Below, piece by piece: positions 11,061 through 23,519 of a stretch of 64,000 bases of DNA. The notes beneath the pieces were generated by a model. It ran no database searches, was not told the DNA's origin, and saw only the letters and a list, made by a program, of their open reading frames with translations. A program made the position numbers and the translations under genes. This stretch comes from Zoroaster sp. YZ-2022 (lineage: Eukaryota > Echinodermata > Asteroidea > Forcipulatida > Zoroasteridae): NCBI GenBank assembly GCA_029582265.1, contig CM055831.1:23636682-23700681 (forward strand), in the 5' to 3' direction. The number at the start of each line of letters is the position of its first letter. Position 1 is the stretch's first letter.

Positions 11061-11450
11061 ATCCCTTCTATTATCAGTGTTGTTCTTTACAAAGTGGACC
11101 CATACTTCAAAATGTCACAACTGGGACATTTTGAGGTACACACTTTCTTATCTAAAGATTAATGGCATACCCCAAGGCTCTTTAGAGAGATGAGGTAAAC
11201 TGAAGCAGCCACCTGCTTTGTTTCATTGCAAGGCTAACTTGAAATAAACCAGTGAAGTAACTTGGGGTATACACATACTGTGTGAAGGTCAGAACACTTT
11301 GTTTTAGTCCCAGACCCAGGGGCATTTTGGGGTATCCATGTACCATTCTTGTGTACAGTATGCAATATTTTAAGGCATGCATAGAAAAAGCATTGTGTAC
11401 TTAGCAGTTTTTGTTTTTGTGGCATTTTGGAGACTGCATGTATACAAGGG
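11061..11450. mobile_element. TTAA-type element, family E (V module 1)
   Basis: About 390 bases from CCCTTCTATTATCAGTG to ...CATGTATACAAGGG, also at about 42711-43102 and 55921-56303. The same sequence in the opposite orientation is inserted at a TTAA in the W segment at 30881-31261, which shows it is a mobile unit and not just part of the V module. In this copy the flanking TTAAs have decayed (GTAA and GTGA). Confidence 0.7.
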
Positions 11451-12974
11451 TGAATCTACACAGAAACCAATCTGTGAAAGTCTTTTGGGGGAAATGGGAA
11501 TATTTTTTCATAACACAAGGCAATAGAGGACAAAGTTTTTATAACAATTCAGGCAGAATTATTCGTTTTGTCTAAGGTGTTACTATTCTTAAGAAAAAGT
11601 GAAATTATTGCCCAGAACTTAATAGTCCTAAAAAATGAAGTCAACTGACTAGTGTTGTTTTCACATCAAATTTGAAAATTGATATTTTCTCCCAAATAGT
11701 TAGCGTACAGGTTTATTGTTTAATGTGATGTTGGGAACATTTAACTAATGAGTGTAGTTCTTGCGTTTATTAGGACGCTAAGAATTGGCAGGATATTTGT
11801 GGTTCGGTTTACTTTGTCACATTCTTTCAATGTGAATAGACGTAACAATTTTGGACAAAATAATTTAAAGTGCGGAAATTATTTCCCACCACCATCCCCC
11901 TTTTGCACCGCCAATGGGTTTATTGCTGGTTAACATTTTCAACAACTAAACTAATAAGGACTTGGTTGTGAACAACAAAAACATTTTGACAATATTTGTG
12001 TTTTGTATTTATACATATCAGAGTATGGAATAAGTTATGTAAATTAAATGTAATATACAGTACACGTACATAGCTTAACAATAAAGATCCTCTATGATAA
12101 TGCATCATTCAATTAAATTTTCAAATCAAATTTTGTATTTTCAAAACTTTTATAACATAACAGTCAGAACAAGAAGACTTAGTAAGAGACGTATTCAATA
12201 TTGACTCCTTGTAATTCCAGCACACTGTCAGTGGACTGTCTGTATTGGTAAGGGTCAGACAGTCCGCTGACAGAATGTCCTGCATGCACTCATGCCTGGT
12301 CGAGTTAATGAGGCTGGCATGGCTCTGCCCCTTTGTTAGGTGATAAATATTTGAGACTTCCGAAGTCTGATTTATTCATCTGCAGTTCGACAAACTTGGA
12401 TCTTGGCCATTCGACAGTCATATTTTAGATATACCCTTTTCAAACTTTTCAATAAATCCAGCCCATTGTCCTTTTCCAGGTTTGGAAAGTTTATATTTCT
12501 TAAATATATTTCAGAATTGTAATTTTATAGGCATAAATTAAAACATACAATTAAATGCATAGCAAGATATGACAAAATGAACAACCAAACATAATAAGTA
12601 ACAAAATGGAAGTAATGAGGAAGATTAACAGACTTAAGAATCTGTACCAAGATTGCAAATGGAGTTAGTGGGGAGGGGGATATGTGGATAAGGGCGGGAC
12701 AATTTGTTTGAAAAAGTAGATTAAAAATATGAATCAAGTTTACCTTTTCTAATTATTAAGTTTGTGTTCTCAAACACTATCAAAATCGTATGTGTAGTAA
12801 GTACATTTACAGGTCAAATTGTCTGGTATTGTTCAGGGTGATCAAAATTACAGTAAAAACCAGTCAAAACTGCCCCTGTGTTCACATTTGGGTTAACAGT
12901 CAAAACAGGCAGTTGACTGATTTTGACCTGTATAGGTACTTCCCACTAAAGTGCAGCTATAGTAGGAGGCTTAA
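11451..12974. repeat. end of V module and first part of W segment, non-coding
   Basis: V ends in GGGTTTATTGCTGGTTAA at about 11934 and W starts in the same TTAA. The W part (from ATTTTCAACAACT) is repeated at 22430, 31266, about 43570 and 56800. No convincing gene: the open frames found in several copies are short, AT-biased and not kept in all. Confidence 0.55.
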
Positions 12975-13603
12975 CCAGTTGACGTCGGGAATATTTATTT
13001 TTTTCCGGTCCCCCGTGCGGGTTTATTTTCAGTGAAAAATCTGAAAACATTTCTAGCCATTAATAATTTTGTTTTGTCAATGAAACTAAGTTCGGACACC
13101 CAAATAAACACCTTTACTCATTGACATTTCGAGAATTAAATGGCTATTTTTTTAATTACAGTTGTGTTTGTTCAGCACAATTAGACTGTTGGCAAGCTCC
13201 GATGCAACGACCTATTAGCGACCAGCGCCCGGTCGAAAAGACGGCATACCCTGAGAGAGATCGAAGGCCTCGTAAACAATGGATATAAATCCGTCTTTAC
13301 AAATTCTTGGCTGGTACGTCAAAGGAACAGGTCTTGGATAAAGGGATTACACAAAAATCAACAAAAAGAGTGAACTCGTTCAGTGTTTGCAGTGCATTTT
13401 GTCCGGGGCCACCGAACCGTGACCCCATGGACTCCGAGAAACGATTGCGTGTATACAAGTCAGCCGCCACGACGGCACGCCACGTGTGGCGTGTTGACAA
13501 GTCTCCCGGTAACACACACAAAAATCGGAATGCGTGTTTAGACGCTCTCTGATCCGTGGTTAAAAAAAAAATGCATGTATACACGGCCTCCGACGCCAAC
13601 TGG
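12975..13603. mobile_element. TTAA-flanked DNA element, family C (W segment, module 1)
   Basis: 629 bp with inverted ends CCAGTTGACGTCGG and CCGACGCCAACTGG, flanked by TTAA at 12971-12974 and 13604-13607. Module 5 has the intact empty site (GGCTTAAAGAG at 57885-57895). A second full copy is at 44603-45227; truncated left parts are at 23520-23848 and 32363-32604. The middle is GC-richer than its surroundings but I find no transposase. Confidence 0.88.
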
Positions 13604-13607
13604 TTAA

Positions 13608-13976
13608 AGAATAAAATTTACAAATAGACAGACAACAACAAAAGTAAAACTCTCTCACAGGCGTGTTCTTACAGTAATAAATTGTCAAAGTGAATTAATG
13701 CCAGATTCTGTCATAAATTCATTAAACTACTTGTGAAATATTGTAAATATTTCATTCTCGTAGGAAAGATAAAGATTGGTGTAAAGCTGATGATTGTATC
13801 AATCTTCCTTAGAAATAATTTTGCCCGAGGTGCTGTCACTTTTAAGAAAAGTGAAATAATTTTCCTAAACTTTCCTAAATTCCACATTAGAATGAATATG
13901 AAAAATCTGAATGCATGTCCTTTATTTTCTTATTAATGGCACGTAAGATTAAACTTGTACAGGTTGGTTATGTATA
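13608..13976. other. end of W segment and start of T module 2, non-coding
   Basis: AT-rich; matches 45232-45560 and 57891-58127. Contains the TTATTAATGGCACG junction (about 13930), which is the unoccupied form of the site that carries different TTAA elements at 1554, 45561 and 58497. Confidence 0.55.
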
Positions 13977-14222
13977 CTGAGACGCAATAGAAACTTACCA
14001 CTTTTTCGACCTTAAATTATCAGTAATCACAATGCACAAATGTAATATGTGCACTTTCATGGTGAAGTGGATACAGATGGGATCGAGTACAGTGGACAAA
14101 ACGTGGACATTTCCTCAATAAAATGCCAACATTTCTAATACAAATTGTTGTGTTGTCTTATTTTGAACCATTACAATTTTATGCTATTCCAAAACAAGTG
14201 GTAAGTTTCTATTACGTCTCAG
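13977..14222. mobile_element. TA-flanked MITE, 246-bp internally shortened copy
   Basis: Same inverted ends as the copies at 4785 and 17395, with a TA on each side (13975-13976 and 14223-14224). Modules 1, 3 and 5 have the empty site ATGTATATCTTGA, so this insertion is specific to module 2. Confidence 0.88.
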
Positions 14223-14461
14223 TATATATCTTGATTTGAAACAACAACAGCAGCAGCTGCAGCAACAACAATTTTGTAGCCAACCTACATGTATGACTAG
14301 AAACCAGAGACATTTTTTTGGCCTAAATCAAAGTGAAGACTCCATTGTCAATAAATTGTATATGCTCTGTACCTCTTGTCATGTCAAACATTATTAATAA
14401 GCAACACAAGATTAATCCTAGAGTGACAAGATGCTACATTACATGTTTGGGTAACATTTAA

Positions 14462-14467
14462 TTTATT
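14462..14467 (-). terminator. AATAAA polyadenylation signal, TRIM copy 2
   Basis: Minus-strand AATAAA about 50 bases past the stop codon, in sequence shared with the other copies. Confidence 0.6.
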
Positions 14468-14518
14468 CACCATTATGATGACAAGGGAGATTGCCAGCCA
14501 GCAGCATGTTGGATTACA

Positions 14519-16872
14519 TCACACCTTGTGATATATCTTCACTGAGTAGCGGTCTGCCACTACCAGCTGATGCCCATCTGCAGTGAATGTGATTCCCATG
14601 GGCCAGTAAAGACCCTGATGAGCTATACATGAGATGAATCTACCTTCATCATCATAATGGTGAATATGACCATTGTTATCCCCATTGTGCATTGCAATGT
14701 ATATGCCTGATCTGTCACAGCATACACCTTGACAGTATTTAACTTCCTGACCATTGATTGTTGGTTTGATTGTGAGTAATGAACTACCATTGCTATCAAC
14801 AATGTCTACTTGATGTTGGTCAAAACCACTGACTACAACTCTGTTATTATTATCAATGGCCAGGTAGCAAGGTTTTGTTTTGACTGACATAGTGTGGATG
14901 AGCGAGCCATCAGTGGGGCTGTGCTCGCTCACCACCATCCTCTTCACATCACCTATTATGATGTTACCCTTATTATTTACTACTACACTCCAGAGGTCCA
15001 CTGCTGTCTTCCCTACCTCACTATGAGGCACTGTGTGGAAGTCAAAGTCCAGTGTGCCATCATTGTTGTACATCTTGATGACATTGTTGGTGCTGTCCAC
15101 AACCACTAAGTGATTGTGTCTAGCTGTAATGTCACGTGGACCTGGAAAAATAAGAGATATCACAGCACAGTAAAATAACAATTATGTACAAAATTATTAT
15201 TTTGTTTTCTAATGTTGAAAACATAAAATTTCATATCATAAAATTAATTTATTGAAATTAATTGTAAAGGCCTTTCATAGTGCTTCACTGAGATCAGCTC
15301 TCATACAGGGACTTGTTCAAGACAATGTCTGAGTTAAAGGACCCTTGTGCAGAGACCTCGACACAATAAAAACAGCACATAGCACAGCACATACACATAG
15401 CACGTTTACTTTAAATAGTCATTGAGGTATTTTTTTTGCATTTTGTAATTCCTAATAAGATTTTTCCTGTGCAGTCTTGTTACACAGAACATCATGCACT
15501 CGTGTGCACTACAGTACACTATGCTATTGAATGCATTTAATGTGTACATAAGAAACTTACAGCTTTGCATTGGAATGGTTCTTTTCTGGTTTCCCTTGGT
15601 GCTGCAGATTACCACTCTCTTGTTACTACAGTCTGCCACTGCAATCTCATCACCAGGTTGACAAGCAGCAATACCCCAAGCCCCATTGAATTCTCCTGAA
15701 CCATCTCCCTCTTTGCCAAATTCACCACACGGCTCCCACTTGGGTTCCGGCAGCTCCACCTTGCCAAGATTGATATCACCAACCCTCTGACTCTCCTTGA
15801 ATCTCAGATGACAAAGCTTGTCATCAATCTTGGGAAGACTTTGACTGCTGAGAAATTTCAAGTCCTTGCTGATAGTGGGATAGAGTGCAAGGAAGTCAGG
15901 ATCTGATGAATTGTTGGTGACATCTTTGGCGGTCTCCAGTGAATGCTGTATTTGTTGTGAGATTACACTCACTGTTTGCTCATATTCATCCAATTTGTTG
16001 TTATGATCTTTGTGGAGGTTTTTGATTTCATCAATGATGCGACTCTCTTGAGCTGTTACCTCAGCCCTGATCTCATCAGCTCTGTTCTTCACCTCTGCCA
16101 TGGTTCTTTCAACTGTGATGCCCAGTTTGTCTTTCATTGTTGAGGCAGTTGCTAGAGATTGTTCAAGTTCCTTGAGAACTCCTTCAAGGGCAGTAAAGAA
16201 TTGAGCCAATGACTGTTTATATGTGGATGAGGCTTGGTTGCAATCAATGTACTCATGTTGTGGTTTACAGTGATCTAGGACTGTACAATCTCGACAAATC
16301 AACTTGTCACATGTTATACAGTAGAACCGTGCGACTTCACCCTCATGGGTTTGGCATTCTGGATGACGTTTTTGTTTTGTCTCTTTTATTGCTACTTTCC
16401 CCTGAAGAATGTCATCCAAAGTAGCAATGGTGTGACTTGACAGTGCGGTGATTCTTGAGTGTATGTCTCTACAATTTTCGCACATGTTCTGTGCGCAGTT
16501 TAGACAGCGATGTGTAGCCTCATTTTCCTCCTTGCATACAAATTCACAGGTAAGCTTTGTGTCACCAGACGAGCTGACCAACTTGTATTGCAGTGTGATC
16601 TCCTCAACAAGACCAATTAGATAGAAGTTGGTCTTGAGGCCTGGAACACCCATCGTAGGAAGTTGTGTCTCCCGTCGACACAAAGGACAAGGAATCATGA
16701 CAGCATCCTTGTATTTGGTGGTGTGGTATTCATCTAAACAGTTTTCACAGAAGCTGTGGACACAGTCCAGCATTTTGGGTTGTCTGTACACCTCTTTGCA
16801 AATACTGCACTCAAGATGATCCTTGCTGATTTTCTCTAGAGCTGAACCCAATGTTGGTTTAGAAGTAGCCAT
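14519..16872 (-). CDS. TRIM-NHL E3 ubiquitin ligase-like protein, copy 2
   Basis: Two exons, 15561-16872 and 14519-15141, phase-1 junction, 644 residues. RING C3HC4 at about 22-65 (CSIC ... CVH ... CENC ... CPLC), B-box 1 about 109-147, B-box 2 about 173-206 (C-x2-H, FYCITC, CRDC, H, H), coiled coil about 211-320, NHL propeller about 383-644. The RING should recruit an E2 enzyme, the coiled coil dimerise, and the NHL propeller bind protein or RNA. There is no signal peptide or membrane segment, so a cytosolic protein is likely. A splice acceptor (TTATTAACAG, boundary 16878/16879) lies 6 bases before the ATG, so the leader is probably in a separate upstream exon. All zinc ligands are present. 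Family assignment is firm; substrate and symbol are unknown (TRIM2/3/56/71-like). Confidence 0.93.
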
Positions 16873-16894
16873 TTCTATCTGTTAATAAATGATA

Positions 16895-16902
16895 TACATG
16901 TA
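16895..16902. other. TACATGTA micro-insertion at a TA (module 2)
   Basis: GATA-TACATGTA-AGAAA here; module 1 has GATA-TA-AGAAA (TA 4279-4280), and module 5 also has the short form. Confidence 0.85.
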
Positions 16903-17394
16903 AGAAAAGAAGATTGAGAACAAACTCAACATAAGCCACATACACATATCCTGACTGCCCTGCGAAGGGGTAGGAGATTTTTTTTATAGGATCATAACCC
17001 CAGTAAAAAAGACCTATTGCACAAACTTGTCAGTAGGCCCAAAAAAGTCTCCTGATTCTGATCTCCACGCACGTCACCTCAGACCCGCTTGTCAGCCTTT
17101 TTAGTTTTCTTTGCTATGAAACAATTTCCAATTGCAGCAAATATTGCTGGATCGATTGGAATTTTGCAGCTTTTTCACATAGGGTATGAACGTTTGCCCG
17201 ATTTGTGTGGCCACTCTTGGTCACCATACTTTGTGTTTGGTGAATTTAGTCTTGTTCCAATAACCGTGTAAATATGTTAACATGTATCACCCAAAAAAAA
17301 AAGATTACAAAAAAAAAAATGTGTCACCACACCGATGTAGAAGCCGACCCATGACCAGAAACTAGACTTTTTTGTTTTGGCCGTATAAAATATA

Positions 17395-17694
17395 CTGAGA
17401 CGCAATAGAAACTTACCACTTTTTCGACCTTAAATTATAATCACAATGCACAAATGTAATATGTGCACTTATTTTGGCAAGTCAGTGTACCCCGTACAGA
17501 CAAATCGGTCACACATGGTCACATGACCTTTGAGTCGTTCTCTTCATGGCCCAGGTACGTACAGTGGACAAAACGTGGACATTTCCTCAATAAAATGCCA
17601 ACATTTCTAATCCAAATTGTTGTGTTGTCTTATTTTGAACCATTACAATTTTATGCTATTCCGAAACAAGTGGTAAGTTTCTATTGCGTCTCAG
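17395..17694. mobile_element. TA-flanked MITE, 300 bp (module 2)
   Basis: Same place and ends as the copy at 4785-5084, so it was present before these two modules separated. Modules 3 and 5 carry a SINE in the corresponding region instead. Confidence 0.85.
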
Positions 17695-18717
17695 TATATT
17701 ATGTTTAAAAAAGATTCAGCCATTTCTTTGTCAGAAAATCTATATCTATTCACCCAGTCATTGATTAAACTTGTTTCGCCTGTGTTTGTTTTTACTGTTT
17801 CACTTGTGATTTCCATTAATTTTTGTTTTCTTTGGAACAGTGTTATTGAAAATTTCAAGTAAATTTTGTCAGAAGTTTGGTTTTACAAGCCTTTCAAAAG
17901 GCTCAAACGTCATCACCTGACAACGGGTCTTGTTTTGACAACCGAGCGCACAATTGACCAATAAGAATTCGAGGTCATGTACTTCCAATGCAAATTAGCT
18001 AATAAATGTTCATTATTGACAACGAGAACAGACTTCGAAACTTCGCGAAGTTGTTTATGGTTAACATTAATTACATGCTGTCTACACAGACGTTGTATTT
18101 AAAAATGCTTGCTATTTTCATGGAATTATAACGTGGACAGTGATGATGGAGACAATGATGGAGACAATGATGGAGACAATGTTGACTTTGAACACACTGA
18201 CAGCGACGGAATTAATGATTTTCAGGGTAAAAATGACAGTAAGGCCTCTGAATCTGAGGTTGTATGTACCGACAGCAATAGCGATACAGCGATAGGCATA
18301 TACATGTAGCATGCCATGTACCATGGCATGACCACAACAGCAAGCAATGTCGCAGGCTAAATGTGCCCATAGGACCAGCAATAGGGCGAGCAACAAATGT
18401 AAAAATTGGACAGATGTTACGATTTCCCACCCCCATTAAAAAGTGGGGTAGGTCATGTGAAAGTTTCAGCTCAATGCCGAGTCTAAGTCTTGAATAAAGT
18501 GTGAAAAAGCATTCATTATTTTTTACAAAAACCCAAGGAGCAAAAAGTTGCCAATTTTTTAATACCAAGTTTTTAATGTGCATATTTTGTTGTTTTCTCT
18601 GAAATGAGATCACTTTATACAGAACAATTATTTAGGATGATTGGTACCTCTACATGTATCACATGAAGTTAACATTAGAATAATAATTCAGTATTTTTGT
18701 AATCAATGTTGTACATA

Positions 18718-18803
18718 CCTTCCCCACTTTAAACTAGTTGGTCTAATCTTTCCCTACAAACCAGTTGGTCTGATCATTCCCTACAAACCAGTTGGTCTAA
18801 TCT
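18718..18803. repeat. 27-bp minisatellite, short allele (module 2)
   Basis: Three units, with slight sequence divergence from the arrays in modules 3 and 5. Confidence 0.85.
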
Positions 18804-19739
18804 TATCCACTGTATCACTGTCAAAACATCTGTACAAATGTTAGCTTACCCTACAGTGGTTTTACCTTGTTTTATTGAAGTCAGTTTAAGACAGTTGAAC
18901 ACAAAATGAAGTCAATTTTTCTTGCTGAAGACAGAGCAAATGATGCTACATGTAACGTTAGGGCGGATCCCAAACAAAATGGCACTTGACAAACAAAGGT
19001 TCAATTGTCACAGCTATAGAGTCATGTGACAAGGTCATAGGTTTGCCTGCTACACAGTGAATGCAGTGTACATTTGTGTGTATTATTGGCTCAGTGACGT
19101 ACATTGAACTTTATTGTCAAAGTTCAGCTGTGTTGAGCCATATGGTATTGTATATCATATTGGATAGATTATTTCATGTAAACATCACATGTTTACATGA
19201 TTAATATCTACTGAAAACTCTAGATATTGCACACTTGTCTTGATGTTTTGATCTCTGTAATGATGGTTTGATCTCTATGGAAATTTTAACTCAATCAATC
19301 CTCATGTTTGGGTCAAGAAAACAGAAGATTAAAAAGAGAGTGGTGTTCTTTCTTCCCTCCTACTACAGCTGTACTTTTAGTGGGAAGTAGAGGTCAAATG
19401 TCCTGTTTTGACTGTTGACCCAAATGTGCACCCTTGGATTACCTGCTGAAAAGAAGAGGCGATAGAGTGGACAGTGGTTAGGATCAATATTGGTACAGCA
19501 CTTTAATTAATAAAACAAATAATCAAATAAAATGGAGATTAAATAATTTCCTTTGATATTAACATTAACAAAACTTTAACTCATGAAATAATTCAGAACT
19601 CAAAACTAGTTCGTAACTCACTCGGATAAAAATAAACAAAAGTAACTCCAACTAGTCTTGGTTTGTAAGAGAAGAATTATTAACTCAAATAAAAATAATA
19701 AATCTAGTAAGAAGTAAATAAAAATACATAAAAAAATAT

Positions 19740-20130
19740 GAAAATTCAGAAGGGAAACTTAAGTTTTTCTGGGCCCCTGTGGCAGGTTTATTTTTCCCAC
19801 ACACACGTTAATGGAAGCTTCCACAGCAGGTGGCCGGCACTTCCGAGCATGTCACCGTACACGCGTAGCTCAACTGAGCATGCATACAAATCTTCCGGAG
19901 TTTCTTATGGCGTGTTTAGATGCTCTCCGATACGTGGTGTAAAAAAAATTGCATGTATACACGGCCTCCGACGCGAACTGGTTAACAGAGTGTCCATTGT
20001 GGGGGAAAACCAAGTGAGTTGTCTAGTCATATTAGAGTTGTCTAGTCTAATAGTCATATTAGAGTTGTCTAGTCATATTAGAGTTGTCTAGTCATATTAG
20101 AGTTGTCTAGTCATATTAGAGTTGTCAGTA
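19740..20130. repeat. P segment with relic element end and 19-bp tandem repeat
   Basis: Shared with 29850-30200. It contains the right half of a family C-like element: GGCCTCCGACGCGAACTGGT followed by TAA at about 19963-19985. From about 20015 to 20125 a TTGTCTAGTCATATTAGAG unit repeats four to five times; the module 3 version has about three. Confidence 0.65.
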
Positions 20131-20610
20131 AATTTACCAGCAAAAAAATGTTGCGCCCCCAACTGATGTCATTTGGCAAATTCGCTTCACACCCCCTTCC
20201 CCCTTAAAAAGAAAATGCCTTCGCTATGCCCCTGCTTGAATATTCACTTTCCAGGAAGCAGATGTTTTGTTGGTAAAAATAACAATAATTCGAACCAAAT
20301 AATCATAATCATGAAAAATAAATCCTCGCATTTCAGAGAAAACACTCACAAATATGCACATTTACAACAAGTTGTCAGACCCAAATTTTTGCTCCACTTT
20401 TGTTTTTGTAACAGTTCTATGAATCATTTTTTGGAAATTTCTCTGTAACTTAGACTCCATTTTGAGCTGATACCTTCTCATGTTGGTTGTTTTACGGTAA
20501 GAACTGAGCCATCAGAACATATTTTTTTTAAATGATTTACTTTTGGTCAAATTTGCAACAAAGCTGTTTATTCTTGCTGCTTATGTACATAATGGCAAAT
20601 TTTATTTAGC
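20131..20610. other. P segment, non-coding
   Basis: Matches about 30200-30680. Short open frames here differ between the two copies and look fortuitous. No gene seen. Confidence 0.5.
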
Positions 20611-20614
20611 TTAA

Positions 20615-22246
20615 CCCTCCTACTGTTTGACCATTTGAAACCATTCAAAATTTCCACTTTCAAAAATGCCCATTGGTTTTGTACACACATGGTGATACCA
20701 TTTGAACAGTGTTGGTAGCAAGCTTTACTACCATTCAAATGCATAGAGGGTCCATTGATTCACCACTTAGAAGTATCCAAACAAGGTTTTGTATTAGCTG
20801 TACTACCATTTGGAAAGATCCTAACAAGGTTTTGTATTAGCTGACCTACCATTCAAAACCATTTGGGCACGTACGTTCTGTGGCAAAGTTTAGCTTGTGC
20901 ACATGCGCGACTTCAAGGCTTATTAGCATACTAATTAGGCGATGTAAACAAACGAGGTTTTCGCGTTTTTTTTGTCATCACTATTAGCCGCATTATTCAT
21001 GATTGTATCAGTGTATTGACCCTTATTATGTTAACAAGGCTTCTTTCACGTCATGTTGAGTCTAATTTCCACAAAATCCAAACAGAAAATCCCTGCGAAT
21101 TTGTTCGTGGATAAAATAGTCAACTCGGGGACATTTTTGTCATTGGATATTAAGGCACTTCTGTTTGGGCTATAAAAACGATGTTAAAGTTTTTAGGGAA
21201 GAATACAAAAATAGAAATGATTTATGAGGGTATGAAGTTCCCGGATGTGTAAACATTGCGTTACTACCATTTTTCTTTTGGTAGTGACTAGACGTTTGCA
21301 TATGTTGAAAATTCTGTTGTTACCCCTCCCGCGATTTTTTTTCTGCAAACAAGAATTGCCATCCCGCGATATTTCAGCCAATCAGATGTCTTATACATAT
21401 TCGTCATCTTAAATAACGTGCCATGTGATTGGCTAAAATATTGTGGGATGGCAATTCTTGTTTGCAGAAAAAAAATCGCCTCCCGATTGATGTAGTTTGT
21501 AAAGCAAGGGAATCATTTTAATAATAATAATTAATTTTCTGATTAATTTATGTTATATCACCATATCACTAGAACTATTTTAGATTTTCGCTTCGCTTTT
21601 TAGGCTGAGCTCATTTGTCTGTTTCCACAGATTCGACAAAGTGCTTCCAGAACAGTAAGATGATGCTCCATTTTATAGTTTCTAAAATGCCCCAAAAAGG
21701 AAAAGGAAAAATGTAGTAAGAAAGTGTAAGCGTGTTTGTAAATTCAAACCATTCATCTCGTGAAACCTATTTTCCAATTCCTCACAAAAACTTTTGAAAC
21801 TGAGAAATTATGGATTTAAATTAAGTGTTTTTTAACCCTTACTTTTTGTTAAACTAATTACCTTAGCAACCAATTTCTGGTCCATTACACATCTTCTTGG
21901 TAGTTTTGTCGCTCAATGTGCATGTGTGTCGTTTATTCATGAGTTGGAGTGTTTGTAACGTCAATTTGAAGGAAAAGTTATTTAAACTCGGCGCGCTAGA
22001 TAGGGTCAAAGTTGATTGTTTACACGAGGGAGACCTCTGTTGTACTGCGGGAACTGAACTTGCCTGCGCGGGTACCAGCACGCTGGTGCACGATTCTAAA
22101 CTAAATATTGCAGGGCCAATGGGAGCAGAACGTACGTGTGGGGGAATCAATACTGTACACAGTTATTTCACCATTCAAAACCACAAAAGCGAATGGTTTC
22201 AAATGGTGGATCAACTTGTATGAAAAAGGTACCAGAAGTAGGAGGG
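20615..22246. mobile_element. TTAA-flanked DNA element, family A, long form (1632 bp)
   Basis: Starts CCCTCCTACTGTTTGACC, ends GTAGGAGGG, flanked by TTAA at 20611-20614 and 22247-22250. Module 3 has the near-empty site (AGCTTACATAACATTTC, one base off TTAA, at about 30677). The outer ~200 bases of each end also make up the 365-bp element at 58132-58496, so that is an internally deleted relative. The interior has no recognisable transposase; the longest open frame (21897-22223, plus) has no motif I know. A nested foldback lies at 21325-21484. TTAA target and CCCT ends suggest piggyBac, less likely Kolobok. Confidence 0.85.
21325..21484. repeat. nested foldback (inverted repeat) inside the family A element
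   Basis: Arms 21325-21387 and 21423-21484 are near-perfect inverted copies (GCAAACAAGAATTGCCATCC on one side, GGATGGCAATTCTTGTTTGC on the other) with a spacer of about 35 bases. It looks like a small foldback element inserted into, or captured by, the larger one. Confidence 0.8.
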
Positions 22247-22250
22247 TTAA

Positions 22251-23519
22251 ATAACATTTCAGGGTGGTAAACGTATCCCATGGAACAAATTATTGATTTT
22301 GAGATGACAAGAAATGCAGGCGAAAAGCTGTTATGGACTTGCAAATTGAACAGGGATGTAGTTGACTGTATACAAACAAATGAAACAAATAAAAGATTTC
22401 AGTTCAGAGACGTGATTTATTAACATTAACATTTTCAACAACTCAACTAATAAGGACTTGGTTGTGAACAACAAAAACATTTTCACAATATTTGTGTTTT
22501 GTATTTATACATATCAGAGTATAGAATAAATTATGTAAATTAAATGTAATATACAGTACACGTACATAGCTTAACAATAAAGATCCTCTATGACAGTGCA
22601 TCATTCAATTAAATTTTCAAATCAAATTTTGTATTTTCAAAACTTTTATAACATAACAGTCAGAACAAGAAGACTTAGTAAGGGACGTATTCAATATTGA
22701 CTCCTTGTAATTCCAGCACACTGTCAGTGGACTGTCCGTATTGGTAAGGGTCAGACAGTCCGCTGACAGAACGTCCTGCGGCACCTCATGCCTGGTCGAG
22801 TTAATGAGGCTGGCATGGCTCTGCCCTTTGTTAGGTGATAAATATTTGAGACTTCCGAAGTCTGATTTATTCATCTGCAGTTCGACAAACTTGGATCTTG
22901 GCCATTCGACAGTCATATTTTAGATATACCCTTTTCAAACTTTTCAATAAATCCAGCCCATTGTCCTTTTCCAGGTTTGGAAAGTTTATATTTCTTAAAT
23001 ATATTTCAGAATTGTAATTTTATAGGCATAAATTAAAACATACAATTAAATGCATAGCAAGATATGACAAAATGAACAACCAAACATAATAAGTAACAAA
23101 ATGGAAGTAATGAGGAAGATTAAAAGACTTAAGAATCTGTACCAAGATTGCAAATGGAGTTAGTGGGGAGGGGGATATGTGGATAAGGGCGGGACAATTT
23201 GTTTGAAAAAGTAGATTAAAAATATGAATCAAGTTTACCTTTTGTAATTATTAAGTTTGTGTTCTCATTTTTTAAACACTGTCAAACACTATAAAAATCG
23301 TATGTGTAGTAAGTACATTTACAGGTCAAATTGAGTCAACTGTTTTTGACTGGTAAAAAAGCATTGTCTGGTATTGGTCAGGGTGGTCAAAATTACAGTA
23401 AAAACCAGTCAAAACTGCCCCTGTGTTCACATTTGGGTTAACAGTCAAAACAGGCAGTTGACTGATTTTGACCTGTATAGGTACTTCCCACTAAAGTGCA
23501 GCAATAGTAGGAGGCTTAA
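22251..23519. repeat. end of P and W segment, module 2, non-coding
   Basis: The W part starts at the TTAA 22426-22429, which is unoccupied here but carries a family E element in module 3. Matches 11940-12974 and the other W segments. No gene seen. Confidence 0.55.

Noticed and set aside
13307..13552. Short plus-strand frame and its minus-strand partner inside family C (also at 44934)
   Set aside because: The region lies inside a non-autonomous transposon, the two copies differ by frame-changing indels, and no transposase motif is visible.
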